Shown piece after piece: positions 34,001 through 44,500 of a stretch of 50,375 nucleotides of DNA. How positions within the stretch are numbered: position 1 is the stretch's first letter; the number at the start of each line of letters is the position of its first letter. This DNA comes from Klebsormidium nitens (Eukaryota > Streptophyta > Klebsormidiophyceae > Klebsormidiales > Klebsormidiaceae), in NCBI GenBank assembly GCA_000708835.1, contig DF237284.1:1448-51822 (forward strand), in the 5' to 3' direction. Below the pieces are notes generated by a model. That model saw only the letters and a list, made by a program, of their open reading frames with translations. It had not been told where the DNA came from and did no database searches. The position numbers and the translations under genes were made by a program.

Positions 34001-35712
34001 AGCCGCTGGGTTAAGGGTTGACCGACAGTAGAGGCATACACAAAGCAGAACGGGGTCACGAAGGTCTGGGGACACAGCAGACGTCGGGTGATATCTGGAT
34101 GCGAGCCACAGGGAATAAGGGCACCAAAGTAGGGCAGGTTTCCATTTGTCTTTTTTTTGCTTCGGATTCCCTCCTATGGGGAGGACATGTAATCGTTTGG
34201 TCAGGTGCCCTTCCTCAGTCATGTCAAGGAGAAATCTGTGCGATCGAGGACATGGGACTTAATCGGGGGTCTAACGTATCAGCGCCTTCTGAGCCTAGTA
34301 TTGGAATCAGCAGAAGCGAAGCAAATGGTCAAAATGAGCAGGCCATCGGTGCATGGGAACGCATTTCTCAAGGCACGGCCCCCATGTGTTTCTTCTAATA
34401 CATTCATTCCCTGGCTTACCTGCCAGGACAGATCCTGAACTCGCAAAATACTTGTCTGATCAGAATTTTTTTATGAATGAATCTTGTTGTTCTAAAGTGT
34501 CTCTCACCCTTTGAAAGGGTGAGACTTTTTGAGACTCGTAAGACTTTTTCTGATATTCAATCCAGTGAAGAGTGATTTGCAGAGTTGATTACTCACCAAT
34601 ATCCCCATAGACCACGCCAGTGGCACGATATGCCAGTCCAATCGTGGCTAGGAGGCCCGCTTTCTGCAGAACAACGATCTCTATCAGTACTTAGAATCTC
34701 AGGCAGGACTCACAAATTGATATATCCTCCTGAAATTCCTGACAGGGTCACCCTCTTTACAACTTCTGAAGGCTTCAGTCATCAGAAGCGTTGAAACGTA
34801 TCCTTTATGCAGGAGAAAGTTTGAATATTGAAAGTCCCGAAGTCAATCTGTTTTTTCCATGAAGCATGAGAAGCAACTCCTTCCAGGTCCCTTGAGGGAT
34901 TGTCTCCTGAGAATCTTTGGTGAGTTCTCTTGAACATCAAGTAGACCTAGCAATGGAAGAGAGCATCATTGAAGAAGCTGGCAAACATCTCCAATATCAC
35001 GTATCAGAAGGCTCTTTCTTGTACTCTAAATTGAAATTACTGCAGAGAAAAGAGAAGGAATCAATACAAAAGGGTGAAACACGCCAATAAGAGAAACGAA
35101 AATCAGAAAAATGCAAATCAAAGGGGTGTGTAACCTGCAATGACCGATTTCAATGCTTGACTTCATAGACAGTCAAAGAAATGACAGAAAGTTTGAACTA
35201 TTCAGTCAAGAATGAGGATACTCTTTGATCGCCCAGGACTTACTTGGTTCTCCTTCAATCAAGCAATGCACTCTAGAGATGCTTCAAACGTCTTGTAAAA
35301 GACTCCTAAGACGTCTGATTGCTCAAAACCCCTTAATGAGAGACATCCTCTTGATCAATCAGGGGTCCAATCTTTCATCATCAATTTGAAACTTTCTGAA
35401 GTCCTGCAACTCTGAACGAACCAGGCACGAAAACTGGATCACTTACCAAGTAATCAAAGGCAGGCTAAGAAGAAAGCCTGGAACTAGAAGAGAAGAAGTA
35501 GGAGGCAGAAAAAAATAGAAGCAAACGCCAAGCAGATCTTAGATCATCAGAGCAGTCACCTTGGCCAGATGACGCTTCTTCTGCCCTTCAAGATCAGCGT
35601 CCCCAGTCCAGACTGACGCTGTGGGCCCCATCTCAACCTCAGGCCTCGTTCCATTGACTGAAGACCCCTCACTCGCTGGCTTGATCGTCGCCCCTGCTTT
35701 GTCCATGGCCAT
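28050..35712 (-). CDS. HAK/KUP/KT-family potassium transporter, 12 exons
   Basis: Exons (minus): 35712-35560, 34663-34597, 33953-33859, 33400-33337, 32923-32606, 32013-31700, 31343-31074, 30776-30671, 30334-30072, 29700-29455, 28982-28839 and 28319-28050; 769 aa, all phases consistent. Family marks: GVVYGDIG split from [11 protein letters not shown] by an intron, [147 protein letters not shown] and RYGYLD. Members are multi-pass membrane proteins, probably proton-coupled, that import K+ across the plasma membrane or tonoplast. Oddities: exon 10 carries a roughly 35-residue Pro/Ser/Arg-rich stretch ([20 protein letters not shown]) before the RAPGIAL motif, where most family members have a short linker. 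The start could instead be a Met about 27 codons upstream; the downstream MAMDK was chosen because the extension shows no family resemblance. Confidence 0.95.
32150..32222 (-). repeat. Degenerate copy of the exon-6 start in K+ transporter intron 5
   Basis: Exon 6 begins at 32013 with GCGTCATCGTGGGCGTCTCG (encodes [14 protein letters not shown]). About 206 bp further into the intron, with its border near 32219, lies GCGTAATTGTGGGCGTTGTT, then TGCGCAGTTCTGATTGTC. In the same frame this would encode [14 protein letters not shown]. The acceptor there has become TTAGG and the copy runs into unrelated sequence. Confidence 0.7.
34502..34524. repeat. Short perfect inverted repeat in K+ transporter intron 2
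   Basis: The two 11-bp halves TCTCACCCTTT and AAAGGGTGAGA surround a single G. A hairpin with a realistic loop would keep about 9 paired bases. It lies in intron 2, about 75 bp from exon 2, and may be chance. Confidence 0.5.
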
Positions 35713-37169
35713 GCACGACTTGGACTTGCTCAAGAGCGATCTCAGGGCAAGAATGGGAAGGGAGGCGCTCTCAGAGCTCTCTGGAGTCATGCCCCAATCA
35801 TTAGTTCTGTGAAAAGACAATCTGAGAGAGGTAGTATGGGACGTCGGAGAGGCGTTTGGCGGAAGGACTGAGGAGACAGTGAGCGCATCTGAGCACTGGT
35901 CTTTGGCAGGCACTTTGAAGATCGCTCAAAGGGGCTTTGAGAAGAGGAGGACGGGTGACGATGAGCGCAATTGGGGTTGAACTTTTTGAAGTGCGCTCTT
36001 GGGGCAGTCTCATGGCGTGAGATTGCAGCCTTGCAAAAGCAGCGGTGGCTCTTGAACCAGGCTGCTTTTCGGCTTTGAGACAGGAGGGATCACTTCACTT
36101 TCATACTTTCACGCTGCGAAGACAGCAGCCAAACGTCTTGCTATCTTCGATCAGGCACGAGGCTGAGGGGGAAGGAGAAACGTCCGCAGATCGGCAGGTC
36201 ATGCGACCCGCGCAACATGTGCACATGCATAGCTTATATCAGTAGTTGCCTGCGTATAGTGGAAGACAGGGGCATGCTTACGCAGTGGCAAACGCAGTGG
36301 CCTCCGGTAGGCATGCCTTGCCTACGTACGTCAAGTGCGGCAAAGTCGTTTCTAGGTTCGCTAGGCGCCGGACAAGGCCCTCATGGAGTCATGCATGAGC
36401 AGCATTACAGCGGGACGCAAACGAAGAGGCACCGTCCAGCATCATAGCATCAGCCACAGAACTGCTGTCCTGAGGCTGTGGAGTCCCTAGCTTTCACGTC
36501 TAGCTAGTATATGACGACGACATCAGGAGCAAACCGGTTCCTACGGGCTTGTGCAATGAACGGAATGCTTCGCAAGGAGATTGCGGTTGCTCTTCAAGCT
36601 TTCACGTTCCGCGGATCTGTAGCTGACGGCACCAAACCCTATACCACGAACGTCACGGAACTGCGCGTCGAAGGGTGAGCGCTGGTGTTTAGAGCATCTC
36701 CCTTCGACAGCGAAGAGCGACGGATAGTGCACCGAAACGCTCTCGTCCGACCAGCGCCGTTAGGCCGACCTTTCGGTGCCACGGTCATGTTACGGGCCCG
36801 ATTCTTGCGCCATGCATGATTGCGTGCGTCTATTGGCGGAGTCTCAGTCACGATTCCTGCTGCGCGAGAAGTCGGTACACTTGGTCGGGTTCACCTTTCC
36901 GCCCGGTTTGATCTTGTTTACCGGTACCGAGCCCAGATTGTAGTAGGTCATGGTTGCTGCCCGGGGCATGTTGGAGCCCGCCTCGGTTGGTACTATAGTG
37001 ACCACTGTCAACACTACCTAGGTACGTTCAAACTTCGGCTGATCCGACAGGCACCTTCATGCAGAGCTAGGATTGTCGTCCGATCATCGTGTCGTCCGTC
37101 GGATAGTCATCCTGCGCTTGGTCTAGCGGCTAAGGCGTAGGGATTTCCCCTTCACTGGGTGATGAAATA

Positions 37170-38022
37170 AAAGGATGAGCAATCTGAGGACACCACGCTC
37201 ATCANNNNNNNNNNNNNNNNNNNNNNNNNNNNNNNNNNNNNNNNNNNNNNNNNNNNNNNNNNNNNNNNNNNNNNNNNNNNNNNNNNNNNNNNNNNNNNNN
37301 NNNNNNNNNNNNNNNNNNNNNNNNNNNNNNNNNNNNNNNNNNNNNNNNNNNNNNNNNNNNNNNNNNNNNNNNNNNNNNNNNNNNNNNNNNNNNNNNNNNN
37401 NNNNNNNNNNNNNNNNNNNNNNNNNNNNNNNNNNNNNNNNNNNNNNNNNNNNNNNNNNNNNNNNNNNNNNNNNNNNNNNNNNNNNNNNNNNNNNNNNNNN
37501 NNNNNNNNNNNNNNNNNNNNNNNNNNNNNNNNNNNNNNNNNNNNNNNNNNNNNNNNNNNNNNNNNNNNNNNNNNNNNNNNNNNNNNNNNNNNNNNNNNNN
37601 NNNNNNNNNNNNNNNNNNNNNNNNNNNNNNNNNNNNNNNNNNNNNNNNNNNNNNNNNNNNNNNNNNNNNNNNNNNNNNNNNNNNNNNNNNNNNNNNNNNN
37701 NNNNNNNNNNNNNNNNNNNNNNNNNNNNNNNNNNNNNNNNNNNNNNNNNNNNNNNNNNNNNNNNNNNNNNNNNNNNNNNNNNNNNNNNNNNNNNNNNNNN
37801 NNNNNNNNNNNNNNNNNNNNNNNNNNNNNNNNNNNNNNNNNNNNNNNNNNNNNNNNNNNNNNNNNNNNNNNNNNNNNNNNNNNNNNNNNNNNNNNNNNNN
37901 NNNNNNNNNNNNNNNNNNNNNNNNNNNNNNNNNNNNNNNNNNNNNNNNNNNNNNNNNNNNNNNNNNNNNNNNNNNNNNNNNNNNNNNNNNNGAGCGTGGT
38001 GTCCTCAGATTGTTCATCCTTT
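37170..38022. repeat. Inverted repeat of about 31 bp bounding the assembly gap
   Basis: The left arm at 37170-37200 (AAAGGATGAGCAATCTGAGG, continuing ACACCACGCTC) is the reverse complement of the right arm at 37992-38022, with one mismatch seen. The right arm starts at the first base after the N run. The pair may be the ends of an inverted-repeat element that collapsed or blocked assembly, or may come from a scaffold-joining error in a palindrome. Confidence 0.8.
37205..37991. other. Assembly gap (787 N)
   Basis: An unbroken run of N. Its odd length suggests the size was estimated from paired reads rather than set to a fixed value. Confidence 0.99.
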
Positions 38023-38257
38023 TTTGTGTCGTCCGTCGGATATCCGGCGCGCCGCTGCAGCAGCCGCGCGCAAAGTTGAATATTCGTCACGGTATGCCGG
38101 CCGGCCGGCTCGTACGGTCCAGACTCGGACGAGTCCAAGGCAATCGGACGGCCGATACACATGCACATGCAAACATCGGGATTCGGCTCGCCAAGCTGGA
38201 GTGATCAACTCAAATTTTAGTAGGTAACCCTTTTCAATACTATGATACCAAACCCTC

Positions 38258-38301
38258 GGGCGGCCGCGCCTCTCGCCCGAGAGGCGCGGGGGCCGGCCGC
38301 C
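38258..38301. repeat. GC-rich palindrome upstream of the TMEM135 gene
   Basis: GCGCCTCTCG (38266-38275) and CGAGAGGCGC (38278-38287) form a perfect 10-bp inverted pair around CC. Beyond a short bulge, GGCGGCC on the left (38259-38265) can pair with GGCCGCC (38295-38301). It lies about 280 bp upstream of the TMEM135 start codon and contains NotI-like GCGGCCGC. A stable DNA or 5'-UTR RNA hairpin is possible. Confidence 0.7.
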
Positions 38302-38575
38302 GGACAATCCATACTCAACGCGCCCTGACATCGCAGCCGTCGATATGCACTTTTATCGAAGACCAGAGCTGAGATGATGATTGTATAGCAAATAGCATGC
38401 CACGTGTCAGGAATTGAAAAGTGCAGCTCGCATGCTCATGCAGCATGGCACCTTTCTCAGCTTTTCTGAACTTAGCATGGTGCCAGGAAAAGTTGGGTGC
38501 CATACCGGTAGTGGCGGAGGGGAGATAAGAAAGTAATCTTTAGGGCTTGCTCCAGAATTAAGCAAAAAGGCCGCC

Positions 38576-41500
38576 ATGGAGCCCCACGTTGCAGAAACAA
38601 GCGGTGCCTCTGAGCTTGAGCATGTACACGCCAATCACATCGGAAGGATGGTCGACCCGAGCGCGGTCGCAAAGCTGAAGGCAAATATTGAAAAGATAAA
38701 CAGTGCGGCGAGCATTAGTCGCAAGTACGAGCAACTGCAAATGAACGGTGCTGATCATCTCAATGAGCACGTAGAAAAGCCAGTCAAAGAGGGCAGGGTA
38801 GCTTCTTACAATGACCTGACCAGAAGGCATGAGTGCGATTGTGAGGTGGAGCTTTCCGACAGAGAGATTCATCTCAGAGCATTGCGGCGCTTTGTGTTGG
38901 CTGCGATCAAGGGCTTTGTTATTGGGGCGGGGTTGAAAGGGGGCCTTGCCCTTTTTGGAGTCCTTGCAAAACTGCAAAAGCGGTTGAGACGCAGGTATGC
39001 ATACTGACTGAGACTAGCGGTGTGATGCTCGAGAATGCTAGGAGCCAGATATCAAAAAAGTCACCAAGGTGCATTGGAGTCTAATGTCTTGCTTGGTGAG
39101 GGGTAGCTCGTCAAATGCAAAACGTTGAAAAGATTATTTTCAAAATCAGACAATAGTGTCCTAAATCCTGACACCTAGACATGCTGAGCTGCCAAATCTT
39201 GGGGCCTGCTGCAACTGATATGTTTTGATCCAGGTTGAGTTTGAGCCAGGTTGACATACATATGGAGAACCGGGCGTATGCACTTGAGTGAAGTCCAGCT
39301 AGGTCAAGCGCACGCGCTCCGCCCCATGCCCACCTAAGCCCCAAACTGACCCCACTTGTCTTGTGTCACTGGCCTATATCAACCTGGCTGTATCTCAACC
39401 AGAAATTGATAGTACTTATGTTTATGATGGTGGTGGAAATGAAGAAATGTGGCTCAGAAACTGAAGCTCCAACGTCGCCCTATTGCTGTTGGCCTGATTC
39501 CTGGCTTTTTTTGTGCTGGCGAATGAGACAATCATGTTAAGTCGAGGAACAATAAGCACTCTCCAGGAGTGCGGTTGTGGTCAGTAGTGGTTGAAAATCA
39601 TTGCACATCAGGTGTTGGCCATTACAGAGGACCCCTGTATTTGGCCTGGAGTGATACTCAATCTCTAAACCCCCGTACCACCTTCAGCAAGTTGCTGAAA
39701 ACAGGTCACCCATCCCCGTTGCCAGGGTGGTTGCCTGCAGTCATCATTTCACTCGTAGGACTACTCCGCTTCTTAGAGAGCCCCCGTGGCTGAAAGCTGG
39801 TTTGCAAGGAACCGATCCAAGTGCTAAAGCATTCTGCAAGTACAGGGGCGCCACTTGGGATATGGTTAGTTGAGAATCATGAAAGAGATTCCACAGTCGC
39901 AATTGGCAGACTATGTACCCTTAAGATGAGATGGCATCACAGACGGGTTGCAGGGTAGTCGAATTGTGCTGGTGTGTAAGTCTCCCTAATCGACAATTCA
40001 ACAGTAAAGTGCATCTCCGACGGAGCTTGAGGAAGCAGCAGCTCTTCAATCATTACACAACCCAGAGGTTCTGCCACAGCCGCTCTGTAGATACTCGCAC
40101 GGTCACAATCCGGTCAGGCCACGTTATACTGAGTATCATCCAACCATGCCTACAGGCAAAAACTAGAAAAGGGAGATTTGCGGACGGGCCTCGAACTCGG
40201 GCACGCCATCCAAAGCACCTGGCGGTACGGACTATTCTTGGGGTCGTTTGCCGGGGGCTTTACTGCGGTCGACGAAATAGTGGCGTACATATGGGGGCAT
40301 AAAAGGTGAGCAGGCGGGGCTGGTTATTCAAGTACTGTCCTGTCCACTGTTATCGTGACAATAAGCTACGTTTTTGATGGTTTGTTTCTGTCCATACTTG
40401 CCTACGGATTCCTTAAACGGTATGTATGACAGTCGAGGGCATATTTAGAAAGCTGGATATATCCTTACATGCATTCGTCAGGCCGTTTCGAAAGAGATGT
40501 GTTCATCTCAAGCCTGCCAGCCCCCGCAAACGCCCTCACTACTTGTTCCACTATAACAGGACTGCCAGGTGGCGCGCGCTCATTGGCGGAGCGCTGGCGG
40601 GCCCCGCGCTGTTGCTCACGGGCAGCAAAGAGCGGCACACGAGCATGGCGATTTACATTCTGGTGCGGGCGGCGGTCCTGACAGTGCGGTGCGGCCTCAA
40701 GAGCCGGCGCTTCGGGTGGCTGTTCACACCGTTCGGCTGGCGGCATGGGGACGCGTTCCTCATGTGCCTGAGCTCTCTGCAGATTCTGTGAGTACGGACC
40801 GAAACGCTTAATTTTCTGCAGGGGAGTAATTGTTTTCTTCTTGGGTTCGGGCCCTATCCCGGTGACGCCTCGACTTTTGAGGCCGCCGGTTTCGTTTGGC
40901 TGGCAGTGTATGCGTGCGAGGAGAGCCGATTACTTTCGTCGCACAGAACCTCTCGTAGCTTCTTGAGATTTGAATCGGCTCTACTTTTCAGACATCTAAT
41001 TGTTTTCGAACATCCTCTGGTTTGTCTGGCGAGCGCTATGGGCGTGGCTTACGATTGCGCGTTGCCCCACGTTCTCGTGGCTGCCTGGCTATCCTGCTTA
41101 GACTCTATGTTTAAGTCGTCTGATCGACGCGTGTGTTTGTTCTGATATTCCTGGTATCCAATGACATGAATTCTTGACATTCTCAGATTTCCTGGACTTT
41201 TAAACGACTATCTTTCGTTAACGTACCAGACCTTGTGTTCGACGCCGAAGGAAGAACATCGGCAGGTCGACGCAATGTCTGCTAGAAAGAAACCTCATCT
41301 ATCGCTGTGGCTCCTTCTTCTTGAGAAATCTGGCGAAGCAAGTGAAATCTCTTCCAAAAAGTGAGGACTTCCGTCCTTCTTCCGGTCCTCAGGTCCGCCT
41401 GGATCCTGTACCCCTCCACGCTCCCCCGCTCCTACGTCAACTTCCTCAACAAGCACGGCGGCAAAGACGTCTCCATCATCGAAAACATCCGCGACCTAGC

Positions 41501-44500
41501 GCACCGCCGGACCCCCCTGCGAAACCTCGACGCAGTGCGGCGTGCATACGCCTCCGCGGGCCGGGGTGACGTCAGCCTTGACGCCAGCATGGCCGTCCCG
41601 TGCTCGATGTTGCACCCAGGGCAGGCGTGCGGGCCGCACGTTCTGCGGTTCCTGTGGGGCGCATACAGACGCGCGCTGCCGGTCTACATCCCGGTGTATT
41701 TGATCCCCGCACTAGTTGTGCACCGCCAGAACCTCTTCAGAAAGTAAGTACGAGCATGCGCTTCCGGTTTACGTCCCGGTGTCTTTCATTCCCGTATTAG
41801 TTGTCAATGGCCAGACCTCTTCGGAAAGGGCGTACAAAAGCGTGCTCCCAGACTACGTCCCGGTGTATTTGATCCCTGCGCTAGTTGTCCACCGCCAGAA
41901 CCTTTTCAGAAAGTAAGTTCGCGCATGCGCTTCCGGTTTACTTTTATTTCCGCACTAGTTGTCAGTTGCCAGATATTTTCAAAAAGCACGTACGCGCTCT
42001 TCGGTCTGTGTCCCGTGGTATTTGTTCGCCGCGCTAAGTGTTCACCGCCAGAGCCTTTTTAGGAGGTCAATACGCGCATGCGTTTCCGGTTTACGTCCCC
42101 AATGGCTTTCAATCCCGCTGAAGTCATCAATTGCCAGACATTTTCAGAAAGTACGTCCGGGTGTCTCTCCCTGCGCTAGTTGTGCACAAACAGAACCTTC
42201 TTCGGTATTGAGTTGCGTTGTTCAGGAGATTAGGGATGCTTTATCTCTACTTCTGGAGCTTGGGACGTGATCCGTTCTTCAGAGTTTGGGCTCGTCGTTG
42301 AGAGCACTTTCTAAGTACTTGCAGGACAGCTCAAGTTCCTTTCTACATTCAGTCCTGCCTCGGCCGAGATGTATGGCCGTTCCTCTGCAGTCCCTCCAAA
42401 TCGACGAAAGGCTTCAATTTTGGATAACGTGGATAACCAAATACCGACTGACACCTTAGTCAATTCCAATGTCAACTCATTCTTCACGCTAACGTCGAGG
42501 CCAAACTGGAACAGTGGATGTAACCTTCGCTTCACCCTGACATTGTCATGATTTTTTTCCTGCCCTTACCTTGACCCTGACCTTGACCTTGGACTTGGCC
42601 GTCATTTTGACCATGACCTTGGTTTTGACCCTGATTTGATCTTGACCTTGACCTTAACCTTGACCTTAACCGTTGCCCGTTTTGCCCGCAGGCCGTTGCC
42701 CATTTTGTCCAAGGTCGCCTTGGGAACCGCCCGCTCGAGCCTCTTCCTCTCGTGTTTCTGTGCGGGAGCCTGGTGAGTACTGCGACGCAGCACTAGGTCT
42801 ATGCTGCGATTCTTGGATGATCCCTTAAATGCGTGCCCCGTCATTCCAGCGCTGCTTGATGCCGGAACAAAGCGATGAGTAGTTTGCAAAGATTCGCCTA
42901 TTCTCACTTGCAATCGGATCGCGGTTAGCCAACAGAAAAGCAAAGTCACTATTGGAAGCGGCAACTATTTTTAGGGCCTGTGAAGAACAAACAGCTGACC
43001 TAATTTGTCAACTGGCTAATGCAGGTTGTTTACGTGTACAATTCATCAAGCCGCCGGCTGGTGTGGACCCAGTACTCTGAGAGCTGGCGCAGTAAGTTCC
43101 CAGTGGCTCGCGGCGTGTTCATTCCTTTTTCTGGTTTGATGCTCGGGAAGTTGATGTTCGGGAAGAGAGAATGATGTGCCCATTGCATCGGCGCAGATGT
43201 ATGCAAAGTATTGATATAAGTGGTCGAACAGAAGTAGCATTTCAGAAAGCGCACCGAGAATGAGACCAACTTGAGTTGCCGTGAGGGGCGCAGAGGATTG
43301 TCGAAAACCAAGCCGAAACAAGGGTTAGCAGAAACGTCGGTTGAAGCACGTGATCCCTCTTTCTTTTCACGGTCCGCAGTACGGACTCGTTTGTTCGCTC
43401 GACCACTCTTTACTGATGTTAGTCAATTCCGCCAATTCCGCATTGTTCACTGGCCATTAGATGTTGAGATGAGCATGTTGGGTGATTCGTAAGCTGATTT
43501 GTAAGGTAACAGCGCTGACTTTTCTTAATTATGTCCGATAAGTCTCCCTATATCAATGTTGGCGAACGCGAGCCATGCCAAAACTTTCCCCCTTCGCAAT
43601 TTCCGCATCCCCGTCAAAGATTCCCTATCTTGCAAGGCTTTCAAGCTATGCGCATTGATTGGCTGAGTGCTGCTGCCCCCATTGCTGGCTTTGCAAATCC
43701 CTCGTCTCAGACTTCCGCACCTCATTCATCATCAGTCCACCCGTTTTAGAATCCCTGGTCTCTTCTGCACGGTCGAGCTTGCCTTCTTGCGTCCCTTACC
43801 GCAAAAGAAAATCTCGTATCCTTCGCTGCGAACGAGTTTCTCTGCAGTTGTATCAAAAGAGCAGGCCACAGTGAAGCTAACCCAAAAAGCAAGCGGGAAG
43901 AGGTGGCTCAAAACGGAGACTAAGGTGTTTGCCGCCCCTTCACATCATCTCGCACCGCAATTTCCGGCGGTCGTGCTGAAGAAGGAGCCGCCAAATGGAG
44001 CTCAACTTTGAGCCCCCAAGTCGAACGCGATTGATCTTGGATCAAGTCCAAGCAAAGCAAACCCCGAGTGTGAATACGCTAACCCGACTATTTCCGTACT
44101 ACAGTTTTTTGCGGTTTGGCGGTCCTCCTCGCGCAGAAGAGCCGGCGGATGGAGCTCGCGCTCTAATGCCCAACGTCAAACGCACTGACTTTCAACAGAA
44201 CCCTGGTCAACAACAACCTTCTCTAAGCGCAGGTTTGATCGTGCTGCAGTTTCTGGCGGGTTGTGGGGTCTTCTTCAAGACAAGAAGAGCCGGCAGATGG
44301 AGTTAACTTTCACCCGGATTTCAAAATCAAAGATTTTCAAAACATTCTTAAGTCAAGGCTGTTTTGTCCTGATTTCCACTAACCCCACCCTTAACCATGC
44401 CGCAGTTTCCGGCGGGCCTGGCGGTGCTTCTCGAGAAAAGGAGCTGGCAGATAGAGCTCACTCTCACCCGTAAGTCTAAGGCATCCATTCTGAATTGACG

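Larger units (their letters stand above)
37106..38025. mobile_element. Possible insertion bounded by a 17-bp direct repeat (contains assembly gap)
   Basis: The 17-mer GTGTCGTCCGTCGGATA occurs at about 37089-37105 and again at about 38026-38042. Immediately inside the right copy is a T-run (CATCCTTTTTT). Just inside the left copy, near 37112-37130, is GCGCTTGGTCTAGCGGCTAA, which fits a pol III A box (TGGTCTAGCGG). A direct repeat, an A box near the head and a simple tail would suit a SINE-like insertion. No B box (GGTTCGANNCC) is visible, and the body is mostly unsequenced, so this is tentative. Confidence 0.35.
35713..38575. promoter_or_regulatory. Divergent intergenic region between the K+ transporter and TMEM135 genes, with assembly gap
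   Basis: The two genes start back to back, so their promoters lie here. The middle is taken up by a run of N bounded by an inverted repeat. No open frame is believable; the long frames across the gap are artefacts of N. Small features near 36290 include the direct repeat CGCAGTGGC and an inverted GTAGGCA/TGCCTAC pair. Confidence 0.4.

Noticed and set aside
37112-37190. Possible tRNA gene (A-box-like TGGTCTAGCGG)
   Set aside because: There is no matching B box, no acceptor stem and no anticodon arm in the visible sequence. Kept only as weak support for a SINE-like insertion.
37152-38227. Three long frames of 271-350 aa on both strands
   Set aside because: They consist almost wholly of unknown residues from the N run and are artefacts.
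42602-42964. 120-aa minus-strand frame with a Lys-Val run
   Set aside because: It is a translation of the TTGACC microsatellite on the wrong strand and overlaps exon 5 of TMEM135.
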